The translations under genes and the position numbers were made by a program. This document shows positions 1 through 6,878 of a stretch of 10,614 nucleotides of DNA, in pieces. The notes below the pieces were generated by a model. That model searched no databases and was not told the origin of the DNA. It saw only the letters and a program-made list of their open reading frames with translations. Numbering within the stretch: position 1 is the stretch's first letter; each line of letters starts with the position of its first letter. The stretch comes from an uncultured Bacilli bacterium (GTDB taxonomy: Bacteria > Bacillota_I > Bacilli_A > RF39 > UBA660), in assembly GCA_947627525.1 (NCBI GenBank), contig CANQWJ010000031.1, positions 1 to 10,614 of the forward strand, written 5' to 3'.

Positions 1-718
1 CATCTTTTTCTTCACTACTAATACTTCCAATATTTCCTAATAAATCACGAAAAGTATCACCATAAGGATAGACTCTCTCCCAACTATATTTAATGTTAAA
101 TCCTCCTAAATTTTCATAATTTTCAACGATGTAAGCAATCTCTTTATCAGTAATATTATCATCTTTAATAACTTTGTCTTCATAATAATAACCTTTATTC
201 ATCAAATAAAAAAGATAAGCAACAACTAAATCATCTTCTTTAAGATCTTTTATTGTTTCAGAACTGATTCTTTTTTTCTTTAAATCATAAATATCACTAT
301 TAGTAAGTTTTCGACTATCATATAGTTTCCATTCACTATCTTCAATTAATTCATCTAATTTATTTTCATCTCTTGCGATTAAAAAGTCCTTTATTTCATC
401 ATCTGTCAACTTAGTATGATCAACTTTAATATGTTTAATTATGTTATAGGCATAATCAATTTTTTCTTGATCATTTAAATTTAAGACATTATTAAAATAA
501 ATTATGGGAATACTCTTATTATCAACTAATAGATTCATGTTACGATCATATATTCTTCCTCTTGGTGTCGATGGTCCTAAAACGACATTATAAGTCATTT
601 TATTAAGTTTTTCGGTATAATAGTCACCTTTAATAATAATTAAGTAAAAAAGACGTGACAAGATTATTGAAAAAGATAATAAGATGATGACACCTATAAA
701 ATTTATTCTCTTTTCCAT
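1..718 (-). CDS. Class B penicillin-binding protein, N-terminal part (cut by window edge)
   Basis: The first 239 residues are present and the gene continues beyond base 1. Class B PBPs are membrane-anchored transpeptidases that cross-link septal or side-wall peptidoglycan. Visible: a short basic N-terminus, one membrane anchor at about residues 6-28, then the hallmark of the PBP dimerisation domain, PRGRIYDRNMNLLVDN, at about residues 52-67. Near residues 216-230 is a second family signature (ERVYPYGD...LLGNIGSIS). The SxxK, SxN and KTG catalytic motifs would lie in the missing part. The start is ATG 718-716, preceded 3 bases upstream by GGGTGAT (722-728), which fits the 3' end of 16S rRNA. 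An oddity is a long, Lys/Asp-rich linker between the two motifs. Whether it is PBP2-like (elongation) or PBP2b/PBP3-like (division) cannot be settled from this part. The family call is firm. Confidence 0.9.
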   Translation of the reverse strand, partial: MEKRINFIGVIILLSFSIILSRLFYLIIIKGDYYTEKLNKMTYNVVLGPSTPRGRIYDRNMNLLVDNKSIPIIYFNNVLNLNDQEKIDYAYNIIKHIKVDHTKLTDDEIKDFLIARDENKLDELIEDSEWKLYDSRKLTNSDIYDLKKKRISSETIKDLKEDDLVVAYLFYLMNKGYYYEDKVIKDDNITDKEIAYIVENYENLGGFNIKYSWERVYPYGDTFRDLLGNIGSISSEEKD

Positions 719-796
719 AAAATCACCCAGTATTATTTTGGATGAAAAAGATGTAATTATTTATGAAAGAGACCATATAATTTATTGGTGATAGCA
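719..796. promoter_or_regulatory. Divergent 5' region between the PBP and DUF2624 genes
   Basis: This 78-bp stretch separates two divergently transcribed genes. It holds a GGGTGAT Shine-Dalgarno for the PBP gene (722-728, minus) and GGTGAT for the small plus-strand gene (787-792). A TATAAT hexamer lies at 776-781 on the plus strand, but I find no good -35 partner and its predicted start point would fall on the ribosome binding site. No clear promoter can be assigned to the PBP gene. Confidence 0.35.
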
Positions 797-1048
797 ATGG
801 AAGAAATGTTAAGAGAATACGTTAAAAATATCGATGAATATACAATTGAAAAATTTGCCCAAAGTAATGGTATAAATTTAAGTGATGATGAGAAAAAAAT
901 TATTTATTTATACATCAAAAACTATTGGTACCAATTTTATAAGGGCGATGCCAATGAGTTATTTAAGGAATTAGAAGAACAATTGAGTAAGGAGACTTAT
1001 CAAAAGATTTTAGAATTATATAATAAATATAAAAAGAAGATTAAATAA
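797..1048 (+). CDS. DUF2624 / YqfT-like small helical protein
   Basis: This encodes an 83-residue, highly charged, all-helical protein without membrane segments or Cys. The layout resembles the DUF2624 (YqfT) family: a ...TIEKFAQSNGINLS... segment, a second helix ending near KNYWYQFY, then a LFKELEEQLSKETYQKIL segment and a Lys-rich tail. Family function is unknown. Support comes from position: in Bacillus subtilis yqfT is directly next to nfo (yqfS), and here the gene lies next to nfo too, although convergent rather than in the same operon. ATG 797 is chosen because GGTGAT (787-792) precedes it by 4 bases. TTG 785 and GTG 788 are further upstream in frame but lack such a site. The gene ends inside the loop of a hairpin shared with nfo. 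The family assignment is from pattern memory and moderately sure; the gene itself is well supported. Confidence 0.68.
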   Translation: MEEMLREYVKNIDEYTIEKFAQSNGINLSDDEKKIIYLYIKNYWYQFYKGDANELFKELEEQLSKETYQKILELYNKYKKKIK

Positions 1049-1063
1049 TTTTTTAATCTTCTT
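1034..1063. terminator. Bidirectional hairpin terminator between convergent DUF2624 and nfo genes
   Basis: A perfect 12-bp inverted repeat (1034-1045 and 1052-1063) has a 6-base loop. On the minus strand it is followed by TTTTTATATTT; on the plus strand only a weak T-rich stretch follows. The loop and right arm contain the stop codons of both genes (TAA 1046-1048 plus; TAA 1055-1053 minus), so one element would end both transcripts. The stem is AT-rich but long. Confidence 0.65.
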
Positions 1064-1928
1064 CTAGTTTTTCTTTTAATTTTTCATCAAACTTCTTTGC
1101 GCGAATCATAGCAATTTCTTCTTTGTATGGTGGTTTTTCACCTACATATGGTGTCTCTAATATCTTAGGGATATCTTCTAAACGCTTGTTATAAATAATT
1201 TTAATTAAATTATCAAAACCAATTGTCCCAAAGCCAATATTTTCATGACGATCTTTATGAGAACCACAAATATTTTTACTGTCATTGATGTGAATACATT
1301 TAACGTAGGAAAGCCCTACTACTTTATCAAATTCATCAAGTAATTTATCAAAATCAGTCACATCGTATCCTGCGTCATTTAAGTGACAGGTATCAAGACA
1401 AACACCAATTCGATCTTTATTTTCAACACCATCAATAATTCTTTTTATCTCTTCAAAATTACGACCAACTTCACTACCCTTACCAGCCATTGTCTCTAAA
1501 AGAATGGTTACAGGACTATCGACTAAAACTTCATTTAAACCATGAATTATGTTATCAATTCCAGCATCTACTCCTAAACCAACATGACTTCCTGGATGAA
1601 GAACCATCCATTTAATACCCAAAATAGCACAACGCTCTACTTCTTCTTTTAGAAAACGAACGGAAAATTTAAATTTATCTGTATCACCATTAGCCAAATT
1701 GATGATGTAAGGGGCATGAACGACAACTTTACTATAATCGATGTTCTCTTCTTTCATTTTCTCCATTGCTTGAAGAGTAAGGCCATCAACGATTTTACCA
1801 CGAACAGTATTTTGAGGTGCTCCTGTATAAAACATAAAAGTATTAGCGCCATAACTCAAAGCTTCATTTAAACTTCCAAGCAATTGTGTATCTTTATTAA
1901 AACCGACATGATTACCAATTATTAACAT
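1053..1928 (-). CDS. nfo: Endonuclease IV (AP endonuclease, Nfo)
   Basis: A 291-residue deoxyribonuclease IV of normal family length. It cleaves the phosphodiester 5' of abasic sites in base excision repair, using a three-metal zinc centre in a TIM barrel, and acts in the cytoplasm. All nine expected metal ligands can be placed: H71 (VVHAPY), H111 (VLHPGSH), E145 (LLETMAGKG), D179 and H182 (CLDTCHLNDAGYD), H213 (IHINDSK), D226 and H228 (HKDRHENIG), and E258 (ILETPY). The HKDRHENIGFG signature is also intact, so the enzyme should be active. The start is ATG 1928 with GAGGTGG (1933-1939) 4 bases upstream. A good sigma-A promoter sits immediately upstream (1946-1974), giving a short leader, and the gene is probably transcribed alone. 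It converges with the DUF2624 gene, with only 4 bases between stop codons. Confidence 0.97.
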   Translation of the reverse strand: MLIIGNHVGFNKDTQLLGSLNEALSYGANTFMFYTGAPQNTVRGKIVDGLTLQAMEKMKEENIDYSKVVVHAPYIINLANGDTDKFKFSVRFLKEEVERCAILGIKWMVLHPGSHVGLGVDAGIDNIIHGLNEVLVDSPVTILLETMAGKGSEVGRNFEEIKRIIDGVENKDRIGVCLDTCHLNDAGYDVTDFDKLLDEFDKVVGLSYVKCIHINDSKNICGSHKDRHENIGFGTIGFDNLIKIIYNKRLEDIPKILETPYVGEKPPYKEEIAMIRAKKFDEKLKEKLEED

Positions 1929-1945
1929 AATACCACCTCAATAAC

Positions 1946-1974
1946 ATTATACAAAGTAAATAAAATTAAGTAAA
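1946..1974 (-). promoter_or_regulatory. Sigma-A promoter of nfo
   Basis: On the minus strand a -35 box TTTACT (1974-1969) is separated by exactly 17 bases from a perfect -10 TATAAT (1951-1946). The expected start near 1939 leaves a leader of about 10 bases that begins at the GAGGTGG ribosome binding site, so transcription may start slightly upstream or the leader is minimal. Confidence 0.6.
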
Positions 1975-1980
1975 TGACAA

Positions 1981-2005
1981 AAGAAAAAAGACTTAAAAAG
2001 TCTTT
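1981..2005 (-). terminator. Intrinsic terminator of the first prepilin gene
   Basis: An 8-bp perfect stem (AAAGACTT/AAGTCTTT, 1987-1994 and 1998-2005) with a 3-base loop lies 17 bases after the stop codon of the prepilin gene. On the minus strand the stem runs into TTTCTTTT. It separates the prepilin transcript from the nfo promoter. Confidence 0.65.
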
Positions 2006-2022
2006 AGTCATTATATTTTTAA

Positions 2023-2604
2023 TTATACTCCTGTCTTAGCTTGGCAAGTACCATCTTTGTATTCATAAATAACTACATTTTTTACTTTACCAGATTCAGT
2101 TCCATCATTAAGATCTAATTGTTGAACTGTATTTATAGTATTAGTACTTAAAGTCTCAGGTATTGGGTTAACAATTTTAGATTGGTTAATATCTTTTTGA
2201 AGAGTTAATGGCATACCATATCCAGCACTATCAATAAATGTGAAATAATACTCATATGAGAAATCTTTAGCATTGTAGTGAACTCCTACGAAAGTTTGAC
2301 CTTCTATCCAGTTTCCGAATGGGTTAGATCCACCTTTCTCTAGTTTAACACAAGACCAATCCATATTACTAACAGGAATTAGATATAGTTTAGAACCATC
2401 AGATAATGCTCCCCAACTATTATCATTAACGTTAGTAGCAACGTCAGTAATGTATTGATCAATTGTACTTGCTAATGTTTTCTTTCTTGATTGTGTAATA
2501 TATCTAGTTACACTTGGAATAGCAATAGCCATCAATAAACCTAAAATTACGATAACAGCCAACAACTCAATTAATGTAAAACCTTTCTTATTCATTTTCT
2601 TCAT
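2023..2604 (-). CDS. Type IV pilin-like prepilin (N-methylation/cleavage signal), 193 aa
   Basis: The N-terminus MKKMNKKG|FTLIELLAVIVILG is a classic class III (prepilin peptidase) signal: a basic leader of 8 residues, cleavage after Gly8, Phe as mature residue 1 and Glu as mature residue 5, then a hydrophobic helix to about residue 30 (AIAIPS). The rest (about 160 residues) is a polar, extracytoplasmic globular domain with Trp, Tyr and two Cys (C85 and C187) that could form a disulfide. Such proteins build type IV pili, pseudopili of the Com type or related filaments. No assembly ATPase, inner-membrane platform or prepilin peptidase gene is in the window, so these must lie elsewhere if the protein is assembled. 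ATG 2604 is preceded by AAAGGA (2616-2621) at 11 bases; ATG 2595 (MNKKG...) is an alternative. It has its own promoter and terminator, so it is probably monocistronic, next to a second prepilin. I cannot say whether it is a major or minor pilin. Confidence 0.9.
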   Translation of the reverse strand: MKKMNKKGFTLIELLAVIVILGLLMAIAIPSVTRYITQSRKKTLASTIDQYITDVATNVNDNSWGALSDGSKLYLIPVSNMDWSCVKLEKGGSNPFGNWIEGQTFVGVHYNAKDFSYEYYFTFIDSAGYGMPLTLQKDINQSKIVNPIPETLSTNTINTVQQLDLNDGTESGKVKNVVIYEYKDGTCQAKTGV

Positions 2605-2640
2605 TTAAACTTCATTCCTTTCTATTTTACTTATAATATT

Positions 2641-2669
2641 ATGATATATTAATTATTTTTTAAAGTCAA
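2641..2669 (-). promoter_or_regulatory. Sigma-A promoter of the 193-aa prepilin gene
   Basis: A minus-strand -35 TTGACT (2669-2664) and a -10 TATCAT (2646-2641) are 17 bases apart, with an A/T-rich spacer. The expected start near 2634 gives a leader of about 30 bases containing AAAGGA. No convincing terminator lies between the upstream prepilin gene (stop at 2705) and this promoter, so read-through is also possible. Confidence 0.65.
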
Positions 2670-2704
2670 TATTATTTACACAAATTATTTTAAGTATGTA
2701 AAGT

Positions 2705-3268
2705 CTATTGATCATTTATATATATAGTTTTACCATTCAATGGAGAAAGAATACTTATCCCCGTTTCACCTAATAAATCAAATAAATTTCCCATTGCACC
2801 ACTTGACTTAACTAACTCAAAACGATTATCAGCATTCAAATCATTTAATTCAGCAAAATCAATTCCACGCCAATGACTATAATCTCCAGAATCACAAGTA
2901 GACTTTTCTGTACAGCTTACTAGATGGACATAATAAACATATTTACTACCTCTCATTGCAATTACTACAAATGACCATCTTTTATCATATTCAGCACCAT
3001 AAGGATCTTTATCAAGATCATTAGTATTCAAATATTCCAAAGTAACTACTAATGCTTGAGTAGTATTAACTGGTACTTGAAACTTTTTATCAGTCTGTGA
3101 CTTACTTTGCACTAACGATATAAATGTCTTCGCATTTTCAATATAAGTAGTTTTCCTATTTTTTTCAATTAAACCAACAGTATTAGGAATAGCGATTGTC
3201 ATAATTATTCCCAAAATGACAACGACAGCTAATAGTTCTATCAATGTAAAACCTTTATTATTCTTCAT
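2705..3268 (-). CDS. Type IV pilin-like prepilin, 187 aa
   Basis: This is a second prepilin with the same architecture as its neighbour. The leader MKNNKG|FTLIELLAVVVILG is cleaved after Gly6, with mature Glu5, a hydrophobic helix to about residue 28 (IAIPN), and a C-terminal globular domain. C119 and C125 lie close together (SCTEKSTCD) and could make a small disulfide loop, unlike the widely spaced pair in the neighbouring pilin. The N-terminal helices of the two are nearly identical but the globular domains show no obvious similarity, as expected for different subunits of one filament. The frame is open further upstream (to 3322), but ATG 3268 is chosen because AGGTGAT (3272-3278) lies 3 bases before it and the promoter occupies the upstream codons. 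The partner assembly genes are absent here. The specific filament type is unknown. Confidence 0.9.
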   Translation of the reverse strand: MKNNKGFTLIELLAVVVILGIIMTIAIPNTVGLIEKNRKTTYIENAKTFISLVQSKSQTDKKFQVPVNTTQALVVTLEYLNTNDLDKDPYGAEYDKRWSFVVIAMRGSKYVYYVHLVSCTEKSTCDSGDYSHWRGIDFAELNDLNADNRFELVKSSGAMGNLFDLLGETGISILSPLNGKTIYINDQ

Positions 3269-3290
3269 ATAATCACCTATCCTAATATAT

Positions 3291-3319
3291 AGTATAACTT
3301 TTTTATATATATTTATCAA
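3291..3319 (-). promoter_or_regulatory. Sigma-A promoter of the 187-aa prepilin gene
   Basis: A minus-strand -35 TTGATA (3319-3314) and a -10 TATACT (3296-3291) are 17 bases apart. The promoter lies directly downstream of the terminator of the 139-aa gene, so this pilin is expressed independently. Its position inside the longer open frame argues for the start at 3268. Confidence 0.7.
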
Positions 3320-3320
3320 C

Positions 3321-3355
3321 AAATAAAAAGAGTAAAGACCATAATCTTTACTCTT
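3321..3355 (-). terminator. Intrinsic terminator of the 139-aa gene
   Basis: An 11-bp perfect stem (3328-3338 and 3345-3355) with a 6-base loop begins 6 bases after the stop codon on the minus strand. Including the stem base, it ends in TTTTTATTT. Confidence 0.8.
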
Positions 3356-3361
3356 ATTTTA

Positions 3362-3781
3362 CTATTTTTGCAATAGATTTAATAAATTTACTTTAAACAT
3401 ATCTTTTTCTGGATTTGATTTAGAAATCATAACACCTTTATATGTACCTAATTCAGCACGATGTCCTTCATCCAAAATACCTTCAGGCGTAATATTTGTT
3501 AATAGAATGATTTTCTTATCTTCATAAACTGTATAATGTAATTTAATCTCACCATGAACTTTAACAAATAGTTCATCAGTTGGTAATTTTAAAACATAAT
3601 CACTTGTCTTAGCTTTCTTATTAACCGCAACTAATTCACCTAAAAAGTTACCATTTCTAATTTCTGGATAATATTCAAATGTCAACTTCTTATAGGCAAG
3701 CATATTATATTTTCTTACAGTTCTTTCTTTTTTACGGAAATCATTTTCATTTAAATATTCAAAGATATAAGTTTGTTTCAT
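3362..3781 (-). CDS. Hypothetical protein, 139 aa, strongly expressed by prediction
   Basis: I do not recognise this protein. It is a Lys-rich, soluble protein without signal peptide, membrane segment or Cys. Alternating hydrophobic/polar stretches (YVLKLPTDELFVKVHGEIKL; KKIILLTNITPEGI) suggest mostly beta structure, with a C-terminal segment around GTYKGVMISKSNPEKDMF. ATG 3781 is preceded by AAAGGGG (3791-3797) at 9 bases; a TTG codon at 3790 is in frame but would overlap the ribosome binding site. It is a single-gene unit with a perfect consensus promoter (3865-3893), a leader of about 76 bases carrying three G-runs and its own terminator. This implies abundant, possibly translationally controlled product. 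It sits between a pilin gene and the surface-polymer operon, but nothing in the protein links it to either. Confidence 0.85.
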   Translation of the reverse strand: MKQTYIFEYLNENDFRKKERTVRKYNMLAYKKLTFEYYPEIRNGNFLGELVAVNKKAKTSDYVLKLPTDELFVKVHGEIKLHYTVYEDKKIILLTNITPEGILDEGHRAELGTYKGVMISKSNPEKDMFKVNLLNLLQK

Positions 3782-3858
3782 AGAATTCAACCCCTTTACC
3801 CCCTGATTAAAAGTTTTAACCCCTTTTTATACACCGAGTATCTTAACTCTCTCAATGT
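3782..3858 (-). promoter_or_regulatory. G-run-rich 5' leader of the 139-aa gene
   Basis: The predicted leader of about 76 bases contains two copies of AAAGGGGTT (minus strand; 3826-3818 and 3797-3789) and, between them, a run of five G (3803-3799) and a 13-base palindrome TTAAAAGTTTTAA (3807-3819). All three G-runs look like Shine-Dalgarno sequences, but only the last is correctly spaced from the start codon. G-runs are rare in this AT-rich window. A role as translational operator or ribosome standby site is inference. Confidence 0.4.
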
Positions 3859-3864
3859 GCTGTT

Positions 3865-3893
3865 ATTATAACACAGATGTTAAAAAATGTCAA
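3865..3893 (-). promoter_or_regulatory. Perfect consensus sigma-A promoter of the 139-aa gene
   Basis: On the minus strand TTGACA (3893-3888), a 17-base spacer and TATAAT (3870-3865) match the consensus at all 12 positions, and the -10 is extended (TGTTATAAT). It is the strongest promoter in the window by inspection. The -35 box is also the 3' arm of the terminator that ends the upstream operon. Confidence 0.88.
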
Positions 3894-3914
3894 ATTTTTT
3901 TAAAAAACTTGACA
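3882..3914 (-). terminator. Terminator of the PIG-L / YfhO-GtrA operon, overlapping a promoter
   Basis: A 27-base inverted repeat (3888-3914) can form a 12-bp stem on the minus strand (outer TGTCAA/TTGACA, one G-U pair, inner T/A pairs) with a 3-base loop. It is followed by six T (3887-3882) and begins 9 bases after the YfhO-GtrA stop codon. The outer 3' arm is the -35 box of the next promoter and the T-run lies in that promoter's spacer. Confidence 0.78.
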
Positions 3915-3923
3915 AATTTAATT

Positions 3924-6878
3924 TTATTTCTTTTTAAAGACAAATAATTTACTAAATATATAATTAAAAATCATTATTAACACTTGTGTTATAATAGTCC
4001 AAATTAGAACCCAAGAATCAGTATTTAATCTTAGGAGTGTTACAAAGAACCACATTATAACCATTTCCATTACTAAAGTAAGAATTCTTGCTCCAAAAAA
4101 TTGTAACATTTCTTTTAAAACATTCTTGTTCTTACTATAAAAGACAAACAAGCGATTAGCAATATAAGCAAATAAAACAGCACAAATCCAAGATATGATA
4201 ATCGCCGTTTGTAATTCAAAAGCATTTTCGGCATCTAATACTGTAAACAACAATAACCATTTAGATCCTAAACTGACGATTGTCGTCAAGACTCCTACGA
4301 CTAAATAATTAAAGATCTCTTTATACTTATTGTATATTCCCATTACAAATTTAAAAAATTTAGTTTGCGGATTTTTAATTTCAGCAATAACTTTTTTTAT
4401 TGTTCCCATAAACACCTCAATTATAAAGAATAGTAAACCTATTAAAGATAAGATGATACCTACTTTTTTATAAGGGGCTTCATATTCTATTAACACTTCA
4501 TGATGACCTCTATCGATTTCGAAACCAATAAAATCAACATCTGTATTTATATAATTTACTTCTTCGTCATCGACATAAATAGTAAATCCTTCATCATAAG
4601 GAACTGATAAGTTAAAGTATCCCTTTTCTTTAACATCAATACTACCATATATTTTATCACCCTTAGTTTGTTTTCGATCCAACGCAAAAGGACTAATATT
4701 TTTAGTTATCTCATCTATTTTTTCATATTCTAATGTATAAAACGCAAATTCTGAAAGATCAAACTTTCCTTTCGAAAAATAAATATTTAACTCATCTAAA
4801 TTAACATTATCTAAAACATATTCAAAATCATAATTATTATTGTTATACTTCCATCCACTACAACTCAATTTATTAGTTTGATCATTAATAGTTATATAAG
4901 TATCTCCTACGCCACAACGCTCTTGATAATTCATCTTAAATCTAATCACTAATATTTTATTATCTAAATTATTATTTATTTTTAATTTGACAAGATTATT
5001 ATTTTTATCGGAATTAATAATAATATTATTTTCTTGTTCTTCATATGAAATATCATTTTCTAAGGCTTCATAGTCTAAATCAATCTTTTTAAAGACATTT
5101 TCATAATCGCTTTCAATGTTATCATCATCAATAATTACATAGTTTAAATAAGCATATAATTGTTCTGGATAAGGAAGATTTTCATACTCTTTTAAACTCA
5201 TAACTTTATTTTTAACATACCCTATTGGTAAAACATTTTCATTTTTATAGACTTTATCTTTATCTTTTTTATAAAAATATGAATCTAAATCATCTGTTAC
5301 AATATATTTATTACCTAAATAGATATTATAAAATAAATTATTAGTATTTGTCATTTGACGATAACTTCGACATAAAATATTGTTACCAATTTTTTGATAA
5401 TAAAAGTCTTCATAAGGACGCGATTGATTAGAAGAATAAATAGTTGTTCCATAATAATCTTCATCATAAACACGATTAGAACCATTTAAATCTTTATCAT
5501 AAAGATTGATACGATATGATGAAGAATCTTCTTTTAAAATATTAACAATTGGTTCTTCAAATCTATCATTTAAATCTCTTCTAACTAAATCATCACCACA
5601 ATTAAAAGCAATACTAAAAATTAATAGAACTGGCAATAATAAAACATAAAATAACTTAAAACTCTTTCTTTTATTTAAAAAGTAAAGACAAAGCAAAACT
5701 ATTGGTAACTCAATAATTAAATCTTCAACTAAAGATGTTCTTATAAAGTATAGTGACAAAGAACACAAGAAAATAGTTAACATCGAAATAATCGTTATTT
5801 TTACTTCTTTAGTAGATACATCTTTTAAAGTATTACCAATCAAAATTATAAATAATGGTAATAATGGAATCAAAGCCTTATATTCAACATATAGTCCTCC
5901 ATTTAAACAAAATGTAAAGATGGGAAAAGTAACAATTAAGAAAAGAATTATTCCTAAAAAGACATTTTCTTTTTTCTTACTAAAGATACTATAAATAAGA
6001 CTAAATATGGCTAGTGAAGATAGCCCTAAACTATAAGAACTATAAAGAATTGTCTTAATTGAAAAGTAAGGACGGAATAAAGCAATGATATTAATTGCTT
6101 CACTACCAGTAGTCTCACGACCAATTAAAAGCGAAAAGAAAGTTGGAACAATTAAAATACAAGATAATAAAACGCCTATTAAAATAGGTATTAAGAATTT
6201 GATACCATCTAAGATAAAAGACTTAATTGTAATCTTATCCTGCTTCTTAATATAACAATATATGCCATAAATAACGATTGATAAAAGACCTCCAACACTA
6301 TAAAAGTAACTCGTCATTATCATTAAAAAGACTGATATAGTCAATAAGACATAACTCTTCTTTTCAAAATACTTTTCAACACCAAAATACCCCAATAAAA
6401 GAAATGGAAAATAATTGATAAACATGATGTGACGATGTCCTTGAAAAATAATTGGCGTTGCCATTAAAAAGATAAAACTACTAATTAAAGCACATTTACT
6501 ATCCGTTTTCTTCTTCATAAAAAAATACATCATTATCGTACTTACAAGAATACAAACAACTGTTGATAGAGAAATAAATTCACGCATTGGTATAAATGGT
6601 AACAAATAAGAAATTAAAATAATTGGACTTAAAAAACCATAATAAGCAAAATTATAAATATTTTGACCACTTCCTAAATTAAAGGCAAAATTAGGAAACA
6701 AATTATGGTTCTCATAAAAAAGCATTCGAAAATATTCAGGAACAATAGAATGTTGCTGACTCCAATCTTTAGTTGATCCAAAAAAATAAGTAAATCTCGT
6801 TATCGCAAAATAGACGATAAAAAAAGAAATTATTAAAATTATTATGTTTATGATATTATGCTTCGTTTCTTTCTTCAT
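3924..6878 (-). CDS. YfhO-family membrane glycosyltransferase fused to a GtrA-type flippase domain
   Basis: 984 residues. The N-terminal part (about 7-425) is a bundle of about a dozen membrane helices of the YfhO/GT-C type. A first outside loop has an acidic KDWSQQH motif (Asp38), followed by a LGSGQN...YYGFLSP signature. Then comes a large extracytoplasmic domain (about 426-803) with the YfhO-like YLGNKYIVTDD near 520 and a C-terminal Y-DEGFTIYVDDEEV...GHHEVLIEYEAPY segment, and one more helix (about 806-825). Residues about 855-984 form a four-helix GtrA/GtcA domain (NYLVVGVLTTIVS ... AYIANRLFVF ... NYIFSKLFVFKKK). In Firmicutes, YfhO/GtlB proteins transfer sugars from undecaprenyl phosphate to lipoteichoic acid outside the cell, and GtcA-type proteins flip that lipid-linked sugar. 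Here both steps appear joined in one chain. ATG 6878 is chosen because AAGGAG (6885-6890) lies 6 bases upstream; the gene overlaps the PIG-L gene by 23 bp, implying translational coupling. The exact donor sugar and acceptor are not evident. Confidence 0.9.
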   Translation of the reverse strand: MKKETKHNIINIIILIISFFIVYFAITRFTYFFGSTKDWSQQHSIVPEYFRMLFYENHNLFPNFAFNLGSGQNIYNFAYYGFLSPIILISYLLPFIPMREFISLSTVVCILVSTIMMYFFMKKKTDSKCALISSFIFLMATPIIFQGHRHIMFINYFPFLLLGYFGVEKYFEKKSYVLLTISVFLMIMTSYFYSVGGLLSIVIYGIYCYIKKQDKITIKSFILDGIKFLIPILIGVLLSCILIVPTFFSLLIGRETTGSEAINIIALFRPYFSIKTILYSSYSLGLSSLAIFSLIYSIFSKKKENVFLGIILFLIVTFPIFTFCLNGGLYVEYKALIPLLPLFIILIGNTLKDVSTKEVKITIISMLTIFLCSLSLYFIRTSLVEDLIIELPIVLLCLYFLNKRKSFKLFYVLLLPVLLIFSIAFNCGDDLVRRDLNDRFEEPIVNILKEDSSSYRINLYDKDLNGSNRVYDEDYYGTTIYSSNQSRPYEDFYYQKIGNNILCRSYRQMTNTNNLFYNIYLGNKYIVTDDLDSYFYKKDKDKVYKNENVLPIGYVKNKVMSLKEYENLPYPEQLYAYLNYVIIDDDNIESDYENVFKKIDLDYEALENDISYEEQENNIIINSDKNNNLVKLKINNNLDNKILVIRFKMNYQERCGVGDTYITINDQTNKLSCSGWKYNNNNYDFEYVLDNVNLDELNIYFSKGKFDLSEFAFYTLEYEKIDEITKNISPFALDRKQTKGDKIYGSIDVKEKGYFNLSVPYDEGFTIYVDDEEVNYINTDVDFIGFEIDRGHHEVLIEYEAPYKKVGIILSLIGLLFFIIEVFMGTIKKVIAEIKNPQTKFFKFVMGIYNKYKEIFNYLVVGVLTTIVSLGSKWLLLFTVLDAENAFELQTAIIISWICAVLFAYIANRLFVFYSKNKNVLKEMLQFFGARILTLVMEMVIMWFFVTLLRLNTDSWVLIWTIITQVLIMIFNYIFSKLFVFKKK

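Noticed and set aside
785..796. TTG or GTG starts for the DUF2624-like gene
   Set aside because: They lie before or within the GGTGAT site that serves ATG 797.
3269..3322. N-terminal extension of the 187-aa prepilin by 18 residues
   Set aside because: A sigma-A promoter and an AGGTGAT ribosome binding site occupy this stretch, and the extension would disrupt the prepilin leader.
3797..3823. Possible sigma-B-like promoter (GTTAAA, 13 bases, GGGTAA) before the 139-aa gene
   Set aside because: The would-be -10 box overlaps the ribosome binding site region, so the transcript would start too late; a perfect sigma-A promoter lies further upstream.
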